Program-made: the position numbers and the translations under genes
Notes under the pieces: generated by a model
What the model was told of the DNA's origin: nothing
What the model saw: only the letters and a program-made list of their open reading frames with translations
The model's database searches: none
Shown: positions 1 through 10,671 of the stretch, piece after piece
Numbering within the stretch: the stretch's first letter is position 1
Layout: each line of letters opens with the position of its first letter
Source: Rhabditophanes sp. KR3021
Lineage: Eukaryota; Nematoda; Chromadorea; Rhabditida; Alloionematidae
Assembly: GCA_963281155.1 (NCBI GenBank)
Contig: CAUJLY010000001.1
Location: 930,001 to 994,000, forward strand
Length of the DNA stretch: 64,000 bases
Direction of reading: 5' to 3'

Positions 1-1412
1 TGCGAACAACGATCATGTAAACGACAAAGAAAAATACCCATAATAGACGATTTAGCAGGCATGCATAAGTTAATTTAAAATAACACTTTACTTAACTGAG
101 TAACTAAGCAAGACAAAAAAATCGTAAGATACAGAAAAGAAAGACATGATTTACAAAGTTTTATTATTCAAGAGTATAGGTAATATATAATTTATTATGA
201 TTTGTATTTTTTATTAAGAGGTAGGTTTTCTTCCAGAAAGTTGAAGAGTTTGAGGTAGGAATGAAGGTGTCACTAAAAAGAAACAATTGTAATGAGAGTT
301 AAAATACCTGAGTAACTAGTAAACTAGCTGGGCAAAGTATTATATGGGATCCTTTTTTGTCTCCATCTCGTTGAGGTAGATTTGGTCATCATGGGTATTT
401 GTTTTAAATTTCCAACCCATATATCAACAAAGCTACTTTGATATTGCTTGAAACTCATCCTCAAATCTATATTTTTTACCCTTGTTTCTCATTACATAAT
501 GAATATAACTGTTAAAGGTACAAAATACAAGAGTATCACAGCAACTGCTATATCTAACTTCGTGAAATAATCTCAGTTCTTTTGTGGATGAATTATTGTT
601 TCTTACACAACTTTTAGAATATGCCAAAACAGTGGAAGGATATTTTAGACAATTTTGATAAATGTGGCGTTGGTTTAATGTGATCAAAACTATTGATGTG
701 AGTGGAGTTTTTATACAATCATTTAATATATGAGGTTGATAAAGAGCAAACTTGATTGAATAGACATGTTAAAATAATCTTCTAAACATGGTTCTTTATA
801 TCAATTCTTTTAATAACCATTATTCCCTGAAATTGATTAAACGCTACTTTAAAACACAAGGAACAGATAAACAACAACATAACTCAAACGCATTTGACGT
901 AACTTCGAACTTATCAAATCAAAATATCAATGACACCACCCAGCGAATCATTCCTTGCTCTTAATTATTATTTAACCACCGAATTTGAATAACCAAGAAC
1001 ATTCATAAATGGTACCATCTAAAATCAATTAAAAGACAATACATTTTTTGCAAACTACCTGTCTTCTCTATTAACTTTTTTAAGAAATGTTTACTTAATC
1101 AAAGTGATATAACCCACACCACCCTATCTTTAACGCTACGTTTTGTCCAAACTTTGTTTATCATATCCAAACACACTTCCACCCAGGACACCACCACATC
1201 AAACAGTCTCTTCGTTTTGAAAGAAGACACAGGCAACTTTTTGTCTTTGGTTAACAACTTTTTTTAATCATTTTAGAGTCGGTGATAGGTTTGGCTATGT
1301 GTCTGGGAGAGCGTCCTTTCTTAATGATGAAATGTAATTTATTTTAAATATATTTTGTCTTAATTATAGGTCTTCTAATAACGTAGATTATATTATTTAA
1401 ACCATATTTAAT
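1..1412. other. Intergenic, no supported gene
   Basis: A/T-rich sequence. The only open frame of note (minus strand, 433-687) has no recognisable domain and no clear splice partners. No tRNA or repeat array was seen. The last 150 bases before LETM1 contain no clear TATA box. Confidence 0.5.
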
Positions 1413-3296
1413 ATGTTAAATCTATCTAGAAGAGTGATCTTTCACAATCGCTACCACATCGGAAACTTTTTGCTCGCAAGGGACACTGCTGCCCATATTT
1501 CCCCTTTCCATGGATTGTTGGGTGTACGTTGTTTGACCAACGATAAAAGAACCAAATTAGAAGAAACGCTACTTATGTTGAAGGCAGATGTGGCTAAGGG
1601 AAAGGCTAAAGAAGAAAAAGACAAGGTATGTTTGTATTTAATTTAATAAATATATTTGTTTAGTTACCTCAAGTGGCGATACCGAAGCCCCCACTAAAGG
1701 AAAGAATTATTCATGAATTAAAACACTACTACAATGGCTTTCGACTGTTAGCATTAGAAACGAAGATTTCCACCAAATATTTGCATCGCCTTGCAACTGG
1801 ACATACTCTTTTGAGAAAAGAAAAACAACAGTTGGTTCGTACTGTTTCGGATCTTTTCAGATTGGTGCCTTTTTCAGTATTTGTGATTGTGCCTTTTATG
1901 GAATTGGCCTTGCCTATTTTTATCAAGTTGTTTCCGAATATGCTGCCTTCTACCTTTCAGGAAGCTTCTATGGAGGTAAGTTTACTGTTTGATCGTACAT
2001 CATTAATGGCGCGGCATCCTTTTAGAAAGAGAAGAACAAAAAACAAGTTAAGATACGTATTGAGATGGCTAAATTCTTGCAATCTACTCTTGAAGAAATT
2101 GGGTTAGAAAGGAAAAAGACATCAGATGGGAGGGAATCTACGGCTCTCGAATTTGCCAACTTCATTAAATCTGTTAGGGAAGGAGACGGTTATGTGAGTA
2201 ATGAGAATATCTTCAAGTACTCTAAGTTATTCGAGGACGAAATCACATTGGATAATTTGGCAATGGCTCAATTGAGAGCTTTATGCCGTTTGTTGGGTAT
2301 TCAACCGATGGGATCTCCTGAAATTTTGAGATTTCAGTTGAAGATGAAGTTGCGGGAATTGAAGGCTGACGATAGATTGATTGAAGCAGAGGGTGGAGTT
2401 GATGCCTTGTCTGATATTGACCTTCAACAAGCTTGTCGTGCTCGTGGAATGAGAGCTTTGGGGGTGAATGAATTTAGACTGAGACGTCAGTTGAAGCAAT
2501 GGCTCGAATTGTCACTTAATGACAATATTCCACCTACCTTGTTGTTGTTGTCTAGAGCCTTGTACTTTCCACAGGACATGACCTTTGCCAAGAGGATGAA
2601 GTTGATTATTGCCGAGCTGCCTGATTCTATCAACGAGGAGATGAGACAAAAATTGACTGAAGTTGAAGGTGAGACGGTAGATTACGAAGCGCGTTTGCAG
2701 TTGATCAAGAAATTAGAAGAGACCATTAATAATGAAAGGAACTTCGAAGAGGATGCTAGAAAGAAGCAAGAAATTAAGGAGACTAAGAAGAAGGAGGAGG
2801 CTGAGAAAGCCGCTGAAGAGGGTAAAACTGATGATGATGTATCGGCCAAGGAGGTGTTAGTCGATCAAGCAAAGGAGATTGTTCTTGATGCGAAAGAGGA
2901 ACTACATGTTGTTGCTGAGAAGCTGAAGGAGGAAGTAGTGGGGAAACCATCTGAACCTGGAGCTGATGAAAAAGCATTTGCGGAAAAAGAGCTAGAAAAG
3001 AGTGCTCCTCCAAGAACGGCTGCAATCGAGGAAACAGAAAGTGTTATTGAGGAAGCGATCAACGATATCACGAAACTCCGTGAGCAAATCATTGAACACG
3101 ATGAAGTAAGTTTATTGCTTATCTAATTTAATCTAATCTATTACCGTTTCAGGACGCTCGCGAAGCCAATATCCTTGCAGCAGACAAATTCGTTGAACCC
3201 AAAGCTGCCAAGAGACTTCGTGCCAAAGTCAATTCCATCATAGCAAACGTAGATACCTTAGTAGCTAAGTTAGAAACAGCTAATAAGAAGAAGTAG
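1413..3296 (+). CDS. LETM1: LETM1-like mitochondrial inner-membrane protein
   Basis: Four exons: 1413-1625, 1664-1975, 2026-3105 and 3153-3296, all in phase 0 with canonical GT-AG introns of 38-50 nt, giving about 582 residues. LETM1 proteins sit in the mitochondrial inner membrane and take part in cation/proton exchange and organelle volume control. The N-terminus is basic and fits a targeting peptide. A hydrophobic membrane segment follows at about residues 130-165 (VPFSVFVIVPFMELALPIF). The ribosome-binding-like LETM domain is clear, with RALCRLLGIQPMG, RFQLKMKLRELKADD and CRARGMRALGV, all family hallmarks. The C-terminal third is acidic/lysine-rich coiled coil; no convincing EF-hand loop was seen. 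An AATAAA polyadenylation signal lies at 3457-3462. The assignment is secure; which ion it transports is family knowledge, not visible here. Confidence 0.95.
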
Positions 3297-3640
3297 AAAG
3301 TGTTTAATTGTTTTTTGGGTGAAATCATCTTCCATTGTCTATCCATGATACATCTTTAAAACAATGCTCATATGCCATTCTTTTGTTTGTTTCATAGTAT
3401 ACCAATTGTAAATATACCCTTGATTTTTTATATATTATTAATTTGATCCATAACTAAATAAAACTTTTAGTTTGACTCTTGGCATTCGCAATTGTGGCTT
3501 CATGGTTGACAAGGAACTAGATATTTAGGCGTAGAATTTATGATATAACAAAAGCATTAAGGAATTTATTTGTCGTGTAAAACATATGTTCACCAACCTG
3601 AAACTCTATTATAATAATGTTTTAAATCATTTGTAATCTC
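3297..3640. other. 3' UTR of LETM1 and spacer
   Basis: Contains the likely LETM1 polyadenylation signal at 3457-3462. Nothing else was seen. Confidence 0.5.
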
Positions 3641-4032
3641 ATGATGAATACAATAAAAAGTTTTGTTAAAAGAGTAATTGTTGGAAACGCATGCAACTGG
3701 TTGACGATATTCACATCAATCACAAATACCACTTTATACATCATGAGGTCAATATTTGTTATTTCTTTAAAGTTGGATAAACCGTTTGCCAATGTTGTTT
3801 ACATCAAATTCAATTTTTTTATCAATAAAGTTTTAAGACAAGAAGGTAATTTGGAAATATTCTTCTAAATTGTCGAATTTCTTGATTAGTCAAAGTCATA
3901 GGTGCCTATGGTGTCAAGTTCAAATATGATGTTATGCTCAACCCATTTGATAAACACAATAAGGAGATCTTTTTCATTTCCTGTCTCCATGAAGTCATGA
4001 TCAAAACGTTTAAAGAAATTGCCAGGACAAAG
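3641..4032 (+). CDS. Small two-exon hypothetical protein
   Basis: Exons 3641-3845 and 3890-4032 joined by a 44-nt intron with a GTAATT donor and a GATTAG acceptor. The reading frame continues exactly across the junction to give 115 residues. Exon 1 starts MMNTIKSFVKR; exon 2 contains VKVIGAYGVKFKYD and ends KTFKEIARTK. No domain is recognised. The presence of a phase-matched intron and of coding-like composition on both sides argues that this is, or recently was, a gene. It lies next to a broken BTB-like gene and could itself be a remnant of a larger gene, since no upstream exon was found. Function is unknown. Confidence 0.4.
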
Positions 4033-4202
4033 TGACTCCAATCAACTGCTTTTGATTATCTGCTAAATAAAAAGTTAAATATTATTCTATATATTTATTA
4101 TTTCGTGTGTTAAAATTCTTTGGAATAGCTTTTTTGTCCTAATCATAGTGTTTTTTGCCATTGCAAGAAGCATTATCGTAGAACTTAGACAGACATGTTT
4201 TT

Positions 4203-4580
4203 TTATGAATCGACTTCCAACCATTTTACAATGACGGCTTCAATATACAGTGATTTGAAAATAGTTTGAATCTCCGCAAGTTTGGAAATTGTTTCACTAT
4301 TAAGCTGGTATGTTTGTGCTTTGAGCAAAAACTCAACAAAGCAATTGAAGTGGTCCACATCAATTTCTGGAATTCGAAATGTGGCTGAAAAAGATTATTG
4401 AACGAATTTAAAAGATAAATAGTTACCTTTGCCTGCATCCTTCATGAACAAATCATGCAATTAGTCGCTGAAAAGACAGAGCAGAGTAGTGGACACGTTG
4501 ACGCTACCATTTTGAAATCCAATCTCGGCATTGCTAAAAGGATTGTCATTCTTTGGACATCTCAATATCATAGACACCTT
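4203..4580 (-). pseudogene. BTB-domain-like gene fragment with in-frame stop
   Basis: On the minus strand, exon 4427-4580 and exon 4203-4384 join across a 42-nt intron (GTAACT donor, TTTTTCAG acceptor), phase 1. The joined frame resembles the middle of a BTB/POZ domain: AEIGFQNGSVNVSTTLLCLF, then LHDLFMKDAGKATFRIPEI, then DVDHFNCFVEFLL and a helix-rich tail ending LEVDS. A TAA stop breaks the frame in the first exon, between FSD and LHDLF, exactly where BTB proteins are continuous. The first exon begins right after a good acceptor (ATTTTAG), so at least one upstream exon is missing or not recognised. BTB/MATH-type genes expand and decay rapidly in nematodes (family knowledge). The BTB assignment is by eye and moderate. 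Confidence 0.4.
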
Positions 4581-5122
4581 CTAAAATAATAAATTTGTTT
4601 GCAAGTTTTGAATTATTTAAATGCGGATGACAATGTTGGACAATAAATCATTTTATAAAACAAGCGATATGTTGTTACTTAATTCAAAATAGTTTGAACG
4701 AATTTTGGTTGTAAGTTTAAAGGCATGCATTTGTCTATGGGTTCACAAAATTGTGTTGATGCAATATAATAAAAGATTTTTATTTTTTAATTCCTCAAAT
4801 TTGCAAACATTCTTGATTAGCTTAAAACAAATAAAGGATATATTGACAGATAACAACTTTCTCATTCCATTAAAGCCTAATCTAATGTCAAACATGTTGA
4901 TGTAACATGATAAACTCGCCAAACACATAAAATAGATAGTAAAGCGTGATCTTTTGTCACATCTACCAACTAAAAAAACACAAGTGTGTCCAAGATGAAT
5001 TGAGGCATCCGGCCAACCGACACATCATACTCAATAAACCTTGATTGACATAAGATGCCTTCATATCAAAATTAAGTTTCACATAGGCGGAATTGTGATT
5101 AAACTTCAATTTACAATAATCT
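4581..5122. other. Intergenic spacer
   Basis: Overlapping short frames occur on both strands at 4705-4928, but none has splice sites or domain content that supports a gene. No repeat was seen. Confidence 0.4.
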
Positions 5123-5130
5123 TATATAAA
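5123..5130 (+). promoter_or_regulatory. TATA box of the homeobox gene
   Basis: TATATAAA lies about 55-60 bases before a putative 5' UTR intron (5186-5228, GTAAGT...TTATTATAG) whose acceptor directly abuts the ATG. No ATG occurs between the TATA box and the donor, so the leader is untranslated. The acceptor could alternatively be a trans-splice site. Confidence 0.45.
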
Positions 5131-5228
5131 ACAATTAATTGAGTCTTACCATCATTCAACAAATCTATTGCTATCTTGATCAGAAGTAAGTTTTACATCT
5201 TTATGACTTTAACCTTTCTTTATTATAG

Positions 5229-5804
5229 ATGAATCCACAACAAAGTTATTCTGGTGAAGGTTTTATGGCTAACAGTTTAGGTTATCCTAATTGTGCTACT
5301 CAATATCCCTTCTATAATAATTACAATCAAAGTATGTTTGATAATTACAATGCTCAGCAACTAGCTGCAACTTCTATTACTCCACCAATAAAAACGGAAT
5401 TCACTCAAAATTATCTTCCAACTCCACCAATAAAAATGGAATTCAACCAAAATTACCTTCCAACTTCTAATTTTAATCCTTACCCCTACAATTACCCTCC
5501 ATTCTCCAACGATTTAACCCCATTTAATTGGCTAAATTGCTCCCAAAACTACTATTCTTCCCCAACCCCCATTCCATCCCTAACATCAAAAACCAGTAAA
5601 ACAAAGAAAAACAGAATTTTATTTTCACCTAGCCAATTAAATGCCTTGAATCATCATTATAACCAAAATAAATACATTACGCCAACGAAATGTGCTGAAC
5701 TAGCAGCTTTAATCAATTTGACTCCATTGCAATGTAAGATATGGTTCCAAAATATGAGATATACCGAAAAGAAAAAAGAAAAGAGTTCTAATGACAGTAA
5801 ATAA
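5229..5804 (+). CDS. Divergent NK-2-class homeodomain transcription factor
   Basis: One coding exon, 191 residues. The homeodomain occupies about residues 125-184: it begins NRILFSPSQLNALNHHY and its recognition helix reads LTPLQCKIWFQNMRYTEKKK. Tyr at homeodomain position 54 (the Y of MRY) together with LTPxQxKIWFQN is the mark of NK-2-class proteins (established knowledge). Divergences are Cys at position 45, where Val is usual, and Met at position 52. The N-terminal region is rich in Asn, Tyr, Pro and Gln and holds an internal near-duplicate (ITPPIKTEFTQNYLPT / TPPIKMEFNQNYLPT, residues about 50-80). NK-2 factors in worms act in pharyngeal muscle and neurons, but the exact orthologue cannot be named. 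The stop codon overlaps an AATAAA. Confidence 0.85.
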   Translation: MNPQQSYSGEGFMANSLGYPNCATQYPFYNNYNQSMFDNYNAQQLAATSITPPIKTEFTQNYLPTPPIKMEFNQNYLPTSNFNPYPYNYPPFSNDLTPFNWLNCSQNYYSSPTPIPSLTSKTSKTKKNRILFSPSQLNALNHHYNQNKYITPTKCAELAALINLTPLQCKIWFQNMRYTEKKKEKSSNDSK

Positions 5805-6002
5805 AGGAGATCTTTGTTATTTGGGCAAATTTATTGTTTAGAGTCGTTTTAATAAATGTTTTTCAAAGTCAAATATCTAGTCTGTAAAATGCAGATATAA
5901 TAATGATAGTCTGTAAATATTATAATTGCACCCTCCAAATGCATAATAATTGTAGTCTTCTTAACATACATTCAAATTCGTCTAAGCTATAATCAAAAAG
6001 AT

Positions 6003-6973
6003 TCACAGTTGTGGTTTCCCACATATCAACGAAACTCCATCCGTAATAAAATTGCTAGCCGTCTTATTAAAAATAAAAAAAGACAACGAAGTCATTGAAT
6101 TCAATAAAATTGACAAAAAGATAAGTACCATATTATAGAAGAAAACACCATGCCCAAACAAATCAAGCATTTGTGGGTAAATAAAATTGGATATAGTAGT
6201 TAATTGGTAGACACTGCATATTGAAAGTGATTGATACAAAATGACTTTCTCGTAATTGATGTAAATTGAGGTTGGTGAGATTTTGGTCGCTAAGATGGAT
6301 TTTGTCTTCAGAAATGCTAGTATGTAGAGGATGAATAGGAAAGTTGGATTGAGAAGGTAAATGTAAATGAGAATGTCTTCGATGCTGAATATGTTGTCCG
6401 TCAAGTCTTGTTCCATGATAGCTGTCATATCTGAAACTGAACTTATGGTGAAGATGCGAAACATGTGTTTGGCTGATATTAATACGATGGCTGTTAACCA
6501 GGAAAAGATACTGCATAGGTGGATTTCATTTGAATTATTATGATTGTAAAATTGTCTTCTGTGGATTATTAAGAATCTGTTAATTGTAAGAAATATGAAG
6601 AGAACCATCCAAGCGATATAGCCTATTGTTTCAAATTCTGTTAAAATTTTAAAAACCAACGATCTAGAAAATCCTAAAAAGATGTCAAAATACAAAAAAT
6701 TACTACACATAACTTACTTTTCTCAAATTCTGGATCATCTGAAAATAACAAAAGCATCGCAGTAGTCTCAATATAAATATTCTTCAAAAAGTCCGCCGCC
6801 AACATATGAAATGAAAATATCAAGATATGGACATTCTTAAATTTAGATTTCTTTTTAAAATAAACGACAATCATCATTGTGCTTAACCCCATACTTAGGA
6901 AAACCAAAGAAGCTAATATACTCCCAATAATATATCTTTCAATGAAATAATCATCATCACTGAAAACATCCAT
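6003..6973 (-). CDS. Seven-transmembrane chemoreceptor (nematode SR type)
   Basis: Two exons on the minus strand, 6718-6973 and 6003-6673, joined by a 44-nt intron (GTAAGT...TTTTTAG, phase 1), giving about 308 residues. Hydrophobic segments match seven helices: TM1 near YIIGSILASLVFLSMGLST, TM2 near ILIFSFHMLAADF, TM3 near GYIAWMVLFIFLTINRF, then TM4-TM7 in the second exon, ending FFIFNKTASNFI. The INRFL at the end of TM3 is the usual position of the DRY-like motif. Such receptors sit in the cilia of sensory neurons and detect odorants or pheromones (family knowledge). The subfamily (srx- or srsx-like) could not be decided. It lies next to a dead receptor gene on the same strand. Confidence 0.75.
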
Positions 6974-7106
6974 TTCATAATAAATGTTATCTCAACTTAG
7001 CTATACATTTCGTGTAAAAGTTTACGTAAATAATGTCTAATTATATGAATAAAAGAGAAAGAAAATATAAATATTTTGTGATGTTAATGTCAGCTTTGAC
7101 GTGTAA

Positions 7107-7892
7107 TTAGTAGTCCATATTTACATGCTTATTATAAAGGTTTTTAAGGAAAGTTTGTGGAACGGCATTTGTAATGAACAAAGACAATGCCGTTATTGTA
7201 TTTTGAGTGATAATCACGAGATTACAAACTGCATTCCAGTAGATTTTCAAAGAATTTTGTGTTATTGCATCGCTTAAAGAAGTAAAATAAACAAGTAATG
7301 GTCCAATGTCATAAAAACAAGCAAAAAGATTCATTGTACTAGTAGTATTCAGCATGAGCTTTTCTAATCATAGCAACAATAGAAGCAAGATGTTTCGGTC
7401 TGAACATGTCCTCCTCTCTGATAACAATTTTCTTTCCCTAAGCCTAAGTTTAATATAAGCTCCAACGAATGCAATCAACTTTATCATCAGTGTGATAACA
7501 TTAAAGCTTAATTTAGTGGTAGTGTGGTAATATCTACCTGCAACTGAAACGCCTATATCGTCATACATTAAAGTAATGGCTTCTTCATTGAAGGTCTTGG
7601 AAATTCCAGACCGATAATTTGCTCCACTCATTGCTGCTGACATATTTTTCTTTGTTTAATATTTTGGAGGAGTAGGAAGTTGAGGTTGCATGGGAGGAAA
7701 TCAAAGCGACTGTTAAGGACCAGTTCAAAGAAAGCCGGATGCGTTAGATTCAGCGAGGAAAAATAAAGTTTTGGTATTTTCGAATCCGTCGATCCATTTG
7801 CTACGAGGGTCATTGGAATTGCGATTTGGACAGCTGTTCTTAGAATGTCGGAAAAGAGTAGATGTTGAGATGATGAATATAAATCTTCAATC
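7107..7892 (-). pseudogene. Broken seven-transmembrane receptor-like gene
   Basis: The segments 7368-7643 and 7107-7355 lie in one frame, separated by a single TGA at 7368-7370. Together they encode an extracellular-loop/TM5-like stretch (SFNVITLMIKLIAFVGAYIK) and TM6/TM7-like helices (ACFYDIGPLLVYFTSL; VCNLVIITQNTITALSLFI), as expected for the C-terminal half of a receptor. A further open stretch, 7628-7892, in another frame begins after an acceptor (TTTAATAG) and contains DILRTAVQIAIPMTL; its relation to the receptor is unclear and it may belong to something else. A third frame inside the same region ends RKAHAEYY and is also open. The stop could be removed by an intron with a weak GTTCAG donor, so a living gene is not excluded. 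Confidence 0.4.
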
Positions 7893-8553
7893 CTATTAAA
7901 GATGATTGTGGTGTTGAAAAGTAGTTAAATTCACAAACTCGCACGCCCCAATTTCTTGACAACCTATACATTTTAAATCATTTGCCACAACTTATAATAT
8001 CTTAAACTCATTTGGCACCAAATTGTCTCCAACTTTTATTCTCTAAATTGTCCATAATTCATAATACACTAATTCATTTAACATCAGATTGCCGACAACT
8101 TATAACACTTAGATTTATTGAACTCCATACTTTATTAGTCTGACTTTTGGTCATCGAATAAATTTCAAAACTACACCGATTCTCAAAGCAAGCAACCACC
8201 TTGTCGCACCTTCAACATTACACAAATTGAATTGGAAGTTCTGCCACTTTATTTTGAGCATTTAAAGAGAGAAGTAAGTGGTAAAGTAAATAAATTCGAA
8301 ATGAGCTACGAAATGTTCAAATTACGATCATTGTATGATTAAACAAGCTCCCTTGTTGCCCATTTGCCATGATCAGCTACAGTATTGATTTTGAACTAAA
8401 AGGAGATTACATTCGGGATGCTAGAAAGGTAAACATCCAAAAGAAGTAGCTTTCGCATTAAGAGATGTTGTAACAAAAGTCATTGGGATCCAAAAACCCG
8501 AATGGTTAATTCAAAACAACAATCCAAAATCCAGAATTTAAATAAACGACATT
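7893..8553. other. Spacer with degenerate minisatellite
   Basis: Bases about 7950-8130 hold four to five diverged copies of a roughly 40-bp unit built around CAACTTATAA and CATTTGGCA. Around 8220-8280 on the plus strand a short open stretch ending at a GTAAGT donor is seen, but it is too short to identify. No complete gene. Confidence 0.35.
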
Positions 8554-9567
8554 TTATTTAGAAACAATTTTACTACTATAAGCATCTATTTTATTATTAT
8601 TAAATATACTTTTATTATTTTTTATAATAGTTGCTTGAGTGACACTTAAAGGGTTGAACCATCTTTTGATGGTATCTTTTAAAGTTTTGTTGAAAACTAA
8701 GAAAGCAAAAGCGGGAAATCCATTGATAAGGATGTACAAAAGGTGACATATAGTTACTAGCCATGGCGGGATATTTATTTTTAATTCTATTATAAAAACT
8801 ATGGCTGTAATGACAATTACCACGCACATGGAAGCTGTTTGTAAGAATAGATTGAGTCCATTTTTGTCGCGTTTTGGATGGTTACTGGCTTTCTTTTTGT
8901 ATTTGCAAGCAAAGATACAAAGAAATATTCCATACAAAAAAATCAAAAAAACACAAGTAGCAATGTTGATAATTGTATGGTAGATATTTTCGAATGTCTG
9001 CCCAGACTGGATAGGGTACAGAGTATAAGGATTCACGACATAACTTCGCACAAAAGGATTAAATAAAAAGACAGGTGTAAAGAAGGTTGCAAATATTTGA
9101 ATCCCAAAGATCACTATTGCCATATACCACACATTCCTTCCTCCAAATATTATTTCACTTGCTCGGGGATACGTCATTGTTAAGCAACGATTGAAGGCTA
9201 GCATGTTAATGAAAAGAGCTGTTGAGAACCATAAGCCGAATAAAGTGCAGCTAAAGTATAGGATTAAGTTAGGGTAGTTCCAGTAATCCATTCCGTAAAT
9301 GCAAAAAAATCCGGTAGCAATGCCAGAAATAGCTATAGACGTTATGTCGACTGCGCTAAGTAAAATCATGATACGATACGCTGGCACCTTAAGATGTCTG
9401 GTTATGGCAATAGCAAAGGGCAAGTAAATAGCAATGCACACAAGTCCGAAAAATATATATATTATCCCTATAACAACACTTTTTCTCTCAGGATCTTCCA
9501 AGTCAACATTTTTCATCATAGATCCATCAAACTTGACGCCATTAAATAAATAATCCCATAAAATCAT
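8554..9567 (-). CDS. Srt-like chemoreceptor GPCR
   Basis: A single-exon gene of 337 residues on the minus strand. It has an extracellular N-terminus, then seven hydrophobic segments: TM1 VVIGIIYIFFGLVCIAIYLP, TM2 around YRIMILLSAVDITSIAISG, TM3 around FSTALFINMLAFNRCL, then TM4-TM7, and a polar Asn/Lys-rich cytoplasmic tail. The layout, with G-I-x-Y in TM1, Y-R/K-I-M at the start of TM2, and LAFNRC ending TM3, follows the nematode Srt family and parallels the clearer Srt gene at 60.6-61.7 kb. A sensory-cilium receptor role is inferred from the family. Intronless structure is unusual beside its two- and three-exon neighbours. Confidence 0.8.
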   Translation of the reverse strand: MILWDYLFNGVKFDGSMMKNVDLEDPERKSVVIGIIYIFFGLVCIAIYLPFAIAITRHLKVPAYRIMILLSAVDITSIAISGIATGFFCIYGMDYWNYPNLILYFSCTLFGLWFSTALFINMLAFNRCLTMTYPRASEIIFGGRNVWYMAIVIFGIQIFATFFTPVFLFNPFVRSYVVNPYTLYPIQSGQTFENIYHTIINIATCVFLIFLYGIFLCIFACKYKKKASNHPKRDKNGLNLFLQTASMCVVIVITAIVFIIELKINIPPWLVTICHLLYILINGFPAFAFLVFNKTLKDTIKRWFNPLSVTQATIIKNNKSIFNNNKIDAYSSKIVSK

Positions 9568-10065
9568 TTTTACACTAAAAGAAGTTTAAATTATATGGGT
9601 GTAGCAGTTTTTAAAGGACACGTCTATTATAACTAGAATAATATTTATAGTTCCTACAGCCTATATTTTAATGAGAATGACTTGTTGTTTTTTTCCCACG
9701 GAGATAGTAATGTTAGTTTAGGGTGGGTATTTTAAATTTGTGTTAACTCATACAAATTGGAGCTTATAAAATCAGAGTTTATATTTATGTAAGGCGCAAA
9801 AATATTTTTTTAAATAATGAAAAAAATTACACTCTTCTTACACAAATTATACTCTTCACACATCAAGATAAGCAGTCAAACAATATAAACATATTTTCTA
9901 CAAATAACGGTAAATAAATTGTTTGAAAAATAACATGCCAAATTTGACGTGATGTTCCAGGACTTTTATACCCGAACATAGTGATCTTTGAAATTGTATC
10001 ATAAAGAGAAATCTAAATTTAAATTAAATTGATAAAAAGAGATTAATTTCCTTTATTAAAAATAT
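9568..10065. other. Upstream region of the Srt-like gene
   Basis: A/T-rich and without open frames of note. No recognised motif. Confidence 0.4.
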
Positions 10066-10503
10066 TTACGGAGGAATGTTGATGGTATCGAGGATGGTTA
10101 GCTCAAGTTGTAAACTAGCTTGAATTAAGTCAGTAATTAGTTTGGGATCGAGGCATTCGCGATTTCCAGTTAGTGGATAAGATTGATTCAGAATAAGGCA
10201 AGGTACATTCGGGAGGTACGTTGATTGGGTTTCGATATACTTTTCAATTAATGCAGTCACATCACTTTGGGGTAAGGTTTGAATATTTCCCTCTTCATCC
10301 AAATTAAGCTGAGTTTGATTTTTGACTATATTAATGGAAATGCCATGGGTACATCCCAAAACATCCGTTACAATAGCCATTTTTGTGGTTATGGCGGGTG
10401 CTATCGCAAACTTCATAACAACATTATCGTCACCCTCATTTGTCTGGCCCATATGAGTAGAAATAAAAAGTGCAAGGCATAATTTGAATATATTCATTTT
10501 CAT
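10066..10503 (-). CDS. Small secreted protein, member of a tandem pair
   Basis: 145 residues, one exon. The N-terminus MKMNIFKLCLALFISTHMGQ is a classic signal peptide. The mature part begins acidic and contains FAIAPAITTKMAIVTDVLG, then ISINIVKNQT with a possible N-glycosylation site. The same pattern (FAIGVPITTNIAIVSDTD, FFISIVDGK) occurs in the next gene upstream, 10672-11292, also on the minus strand, so the two are diverged tandem duplicates. Three cysteines remain in the mature part. No known domain is recognised and no function is proposed. Confidence 0.65.
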   Translation of the reverse strand: MKMNIFKLCLALFISTHMGQTNEGDDNVVMKFAIAPAITTKMAIVTDVLGCTHGISINIVKNQTQLNLDEEGNIQTLPQSDVTALIEKYIETQSTYLPNVPCLILNQSYPLTGNRECLDPKLITDLIQASLQLELTILDTINIPP

Positions 10504-10671
10504 AATGACATGAATGCTTGTATTTTTATATTAATATCTAAATTTGATCCTTCCGTTTGTTATTATTTAATAATATAAACAATTTAATCTTTTTTAAGTG
10601 GGATAGGTAATTAGTGATAATTCCGAATAATAATATACACGTTTATGGTTAAATTGTTTATTTTAAGCAAA

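Noticed and set aside
433..687. 84-codon minus-strand frame
   Set aside because: No domain, no splice context, and the composition is like surrounding non-coding DNA.
8220..8290. Short plus-strand exon-like stretch faintly like a heat-shock-factor core (EVLPLYFEH)
   Set aside because: Too short, and the sequence after the donor does not continue the domain.
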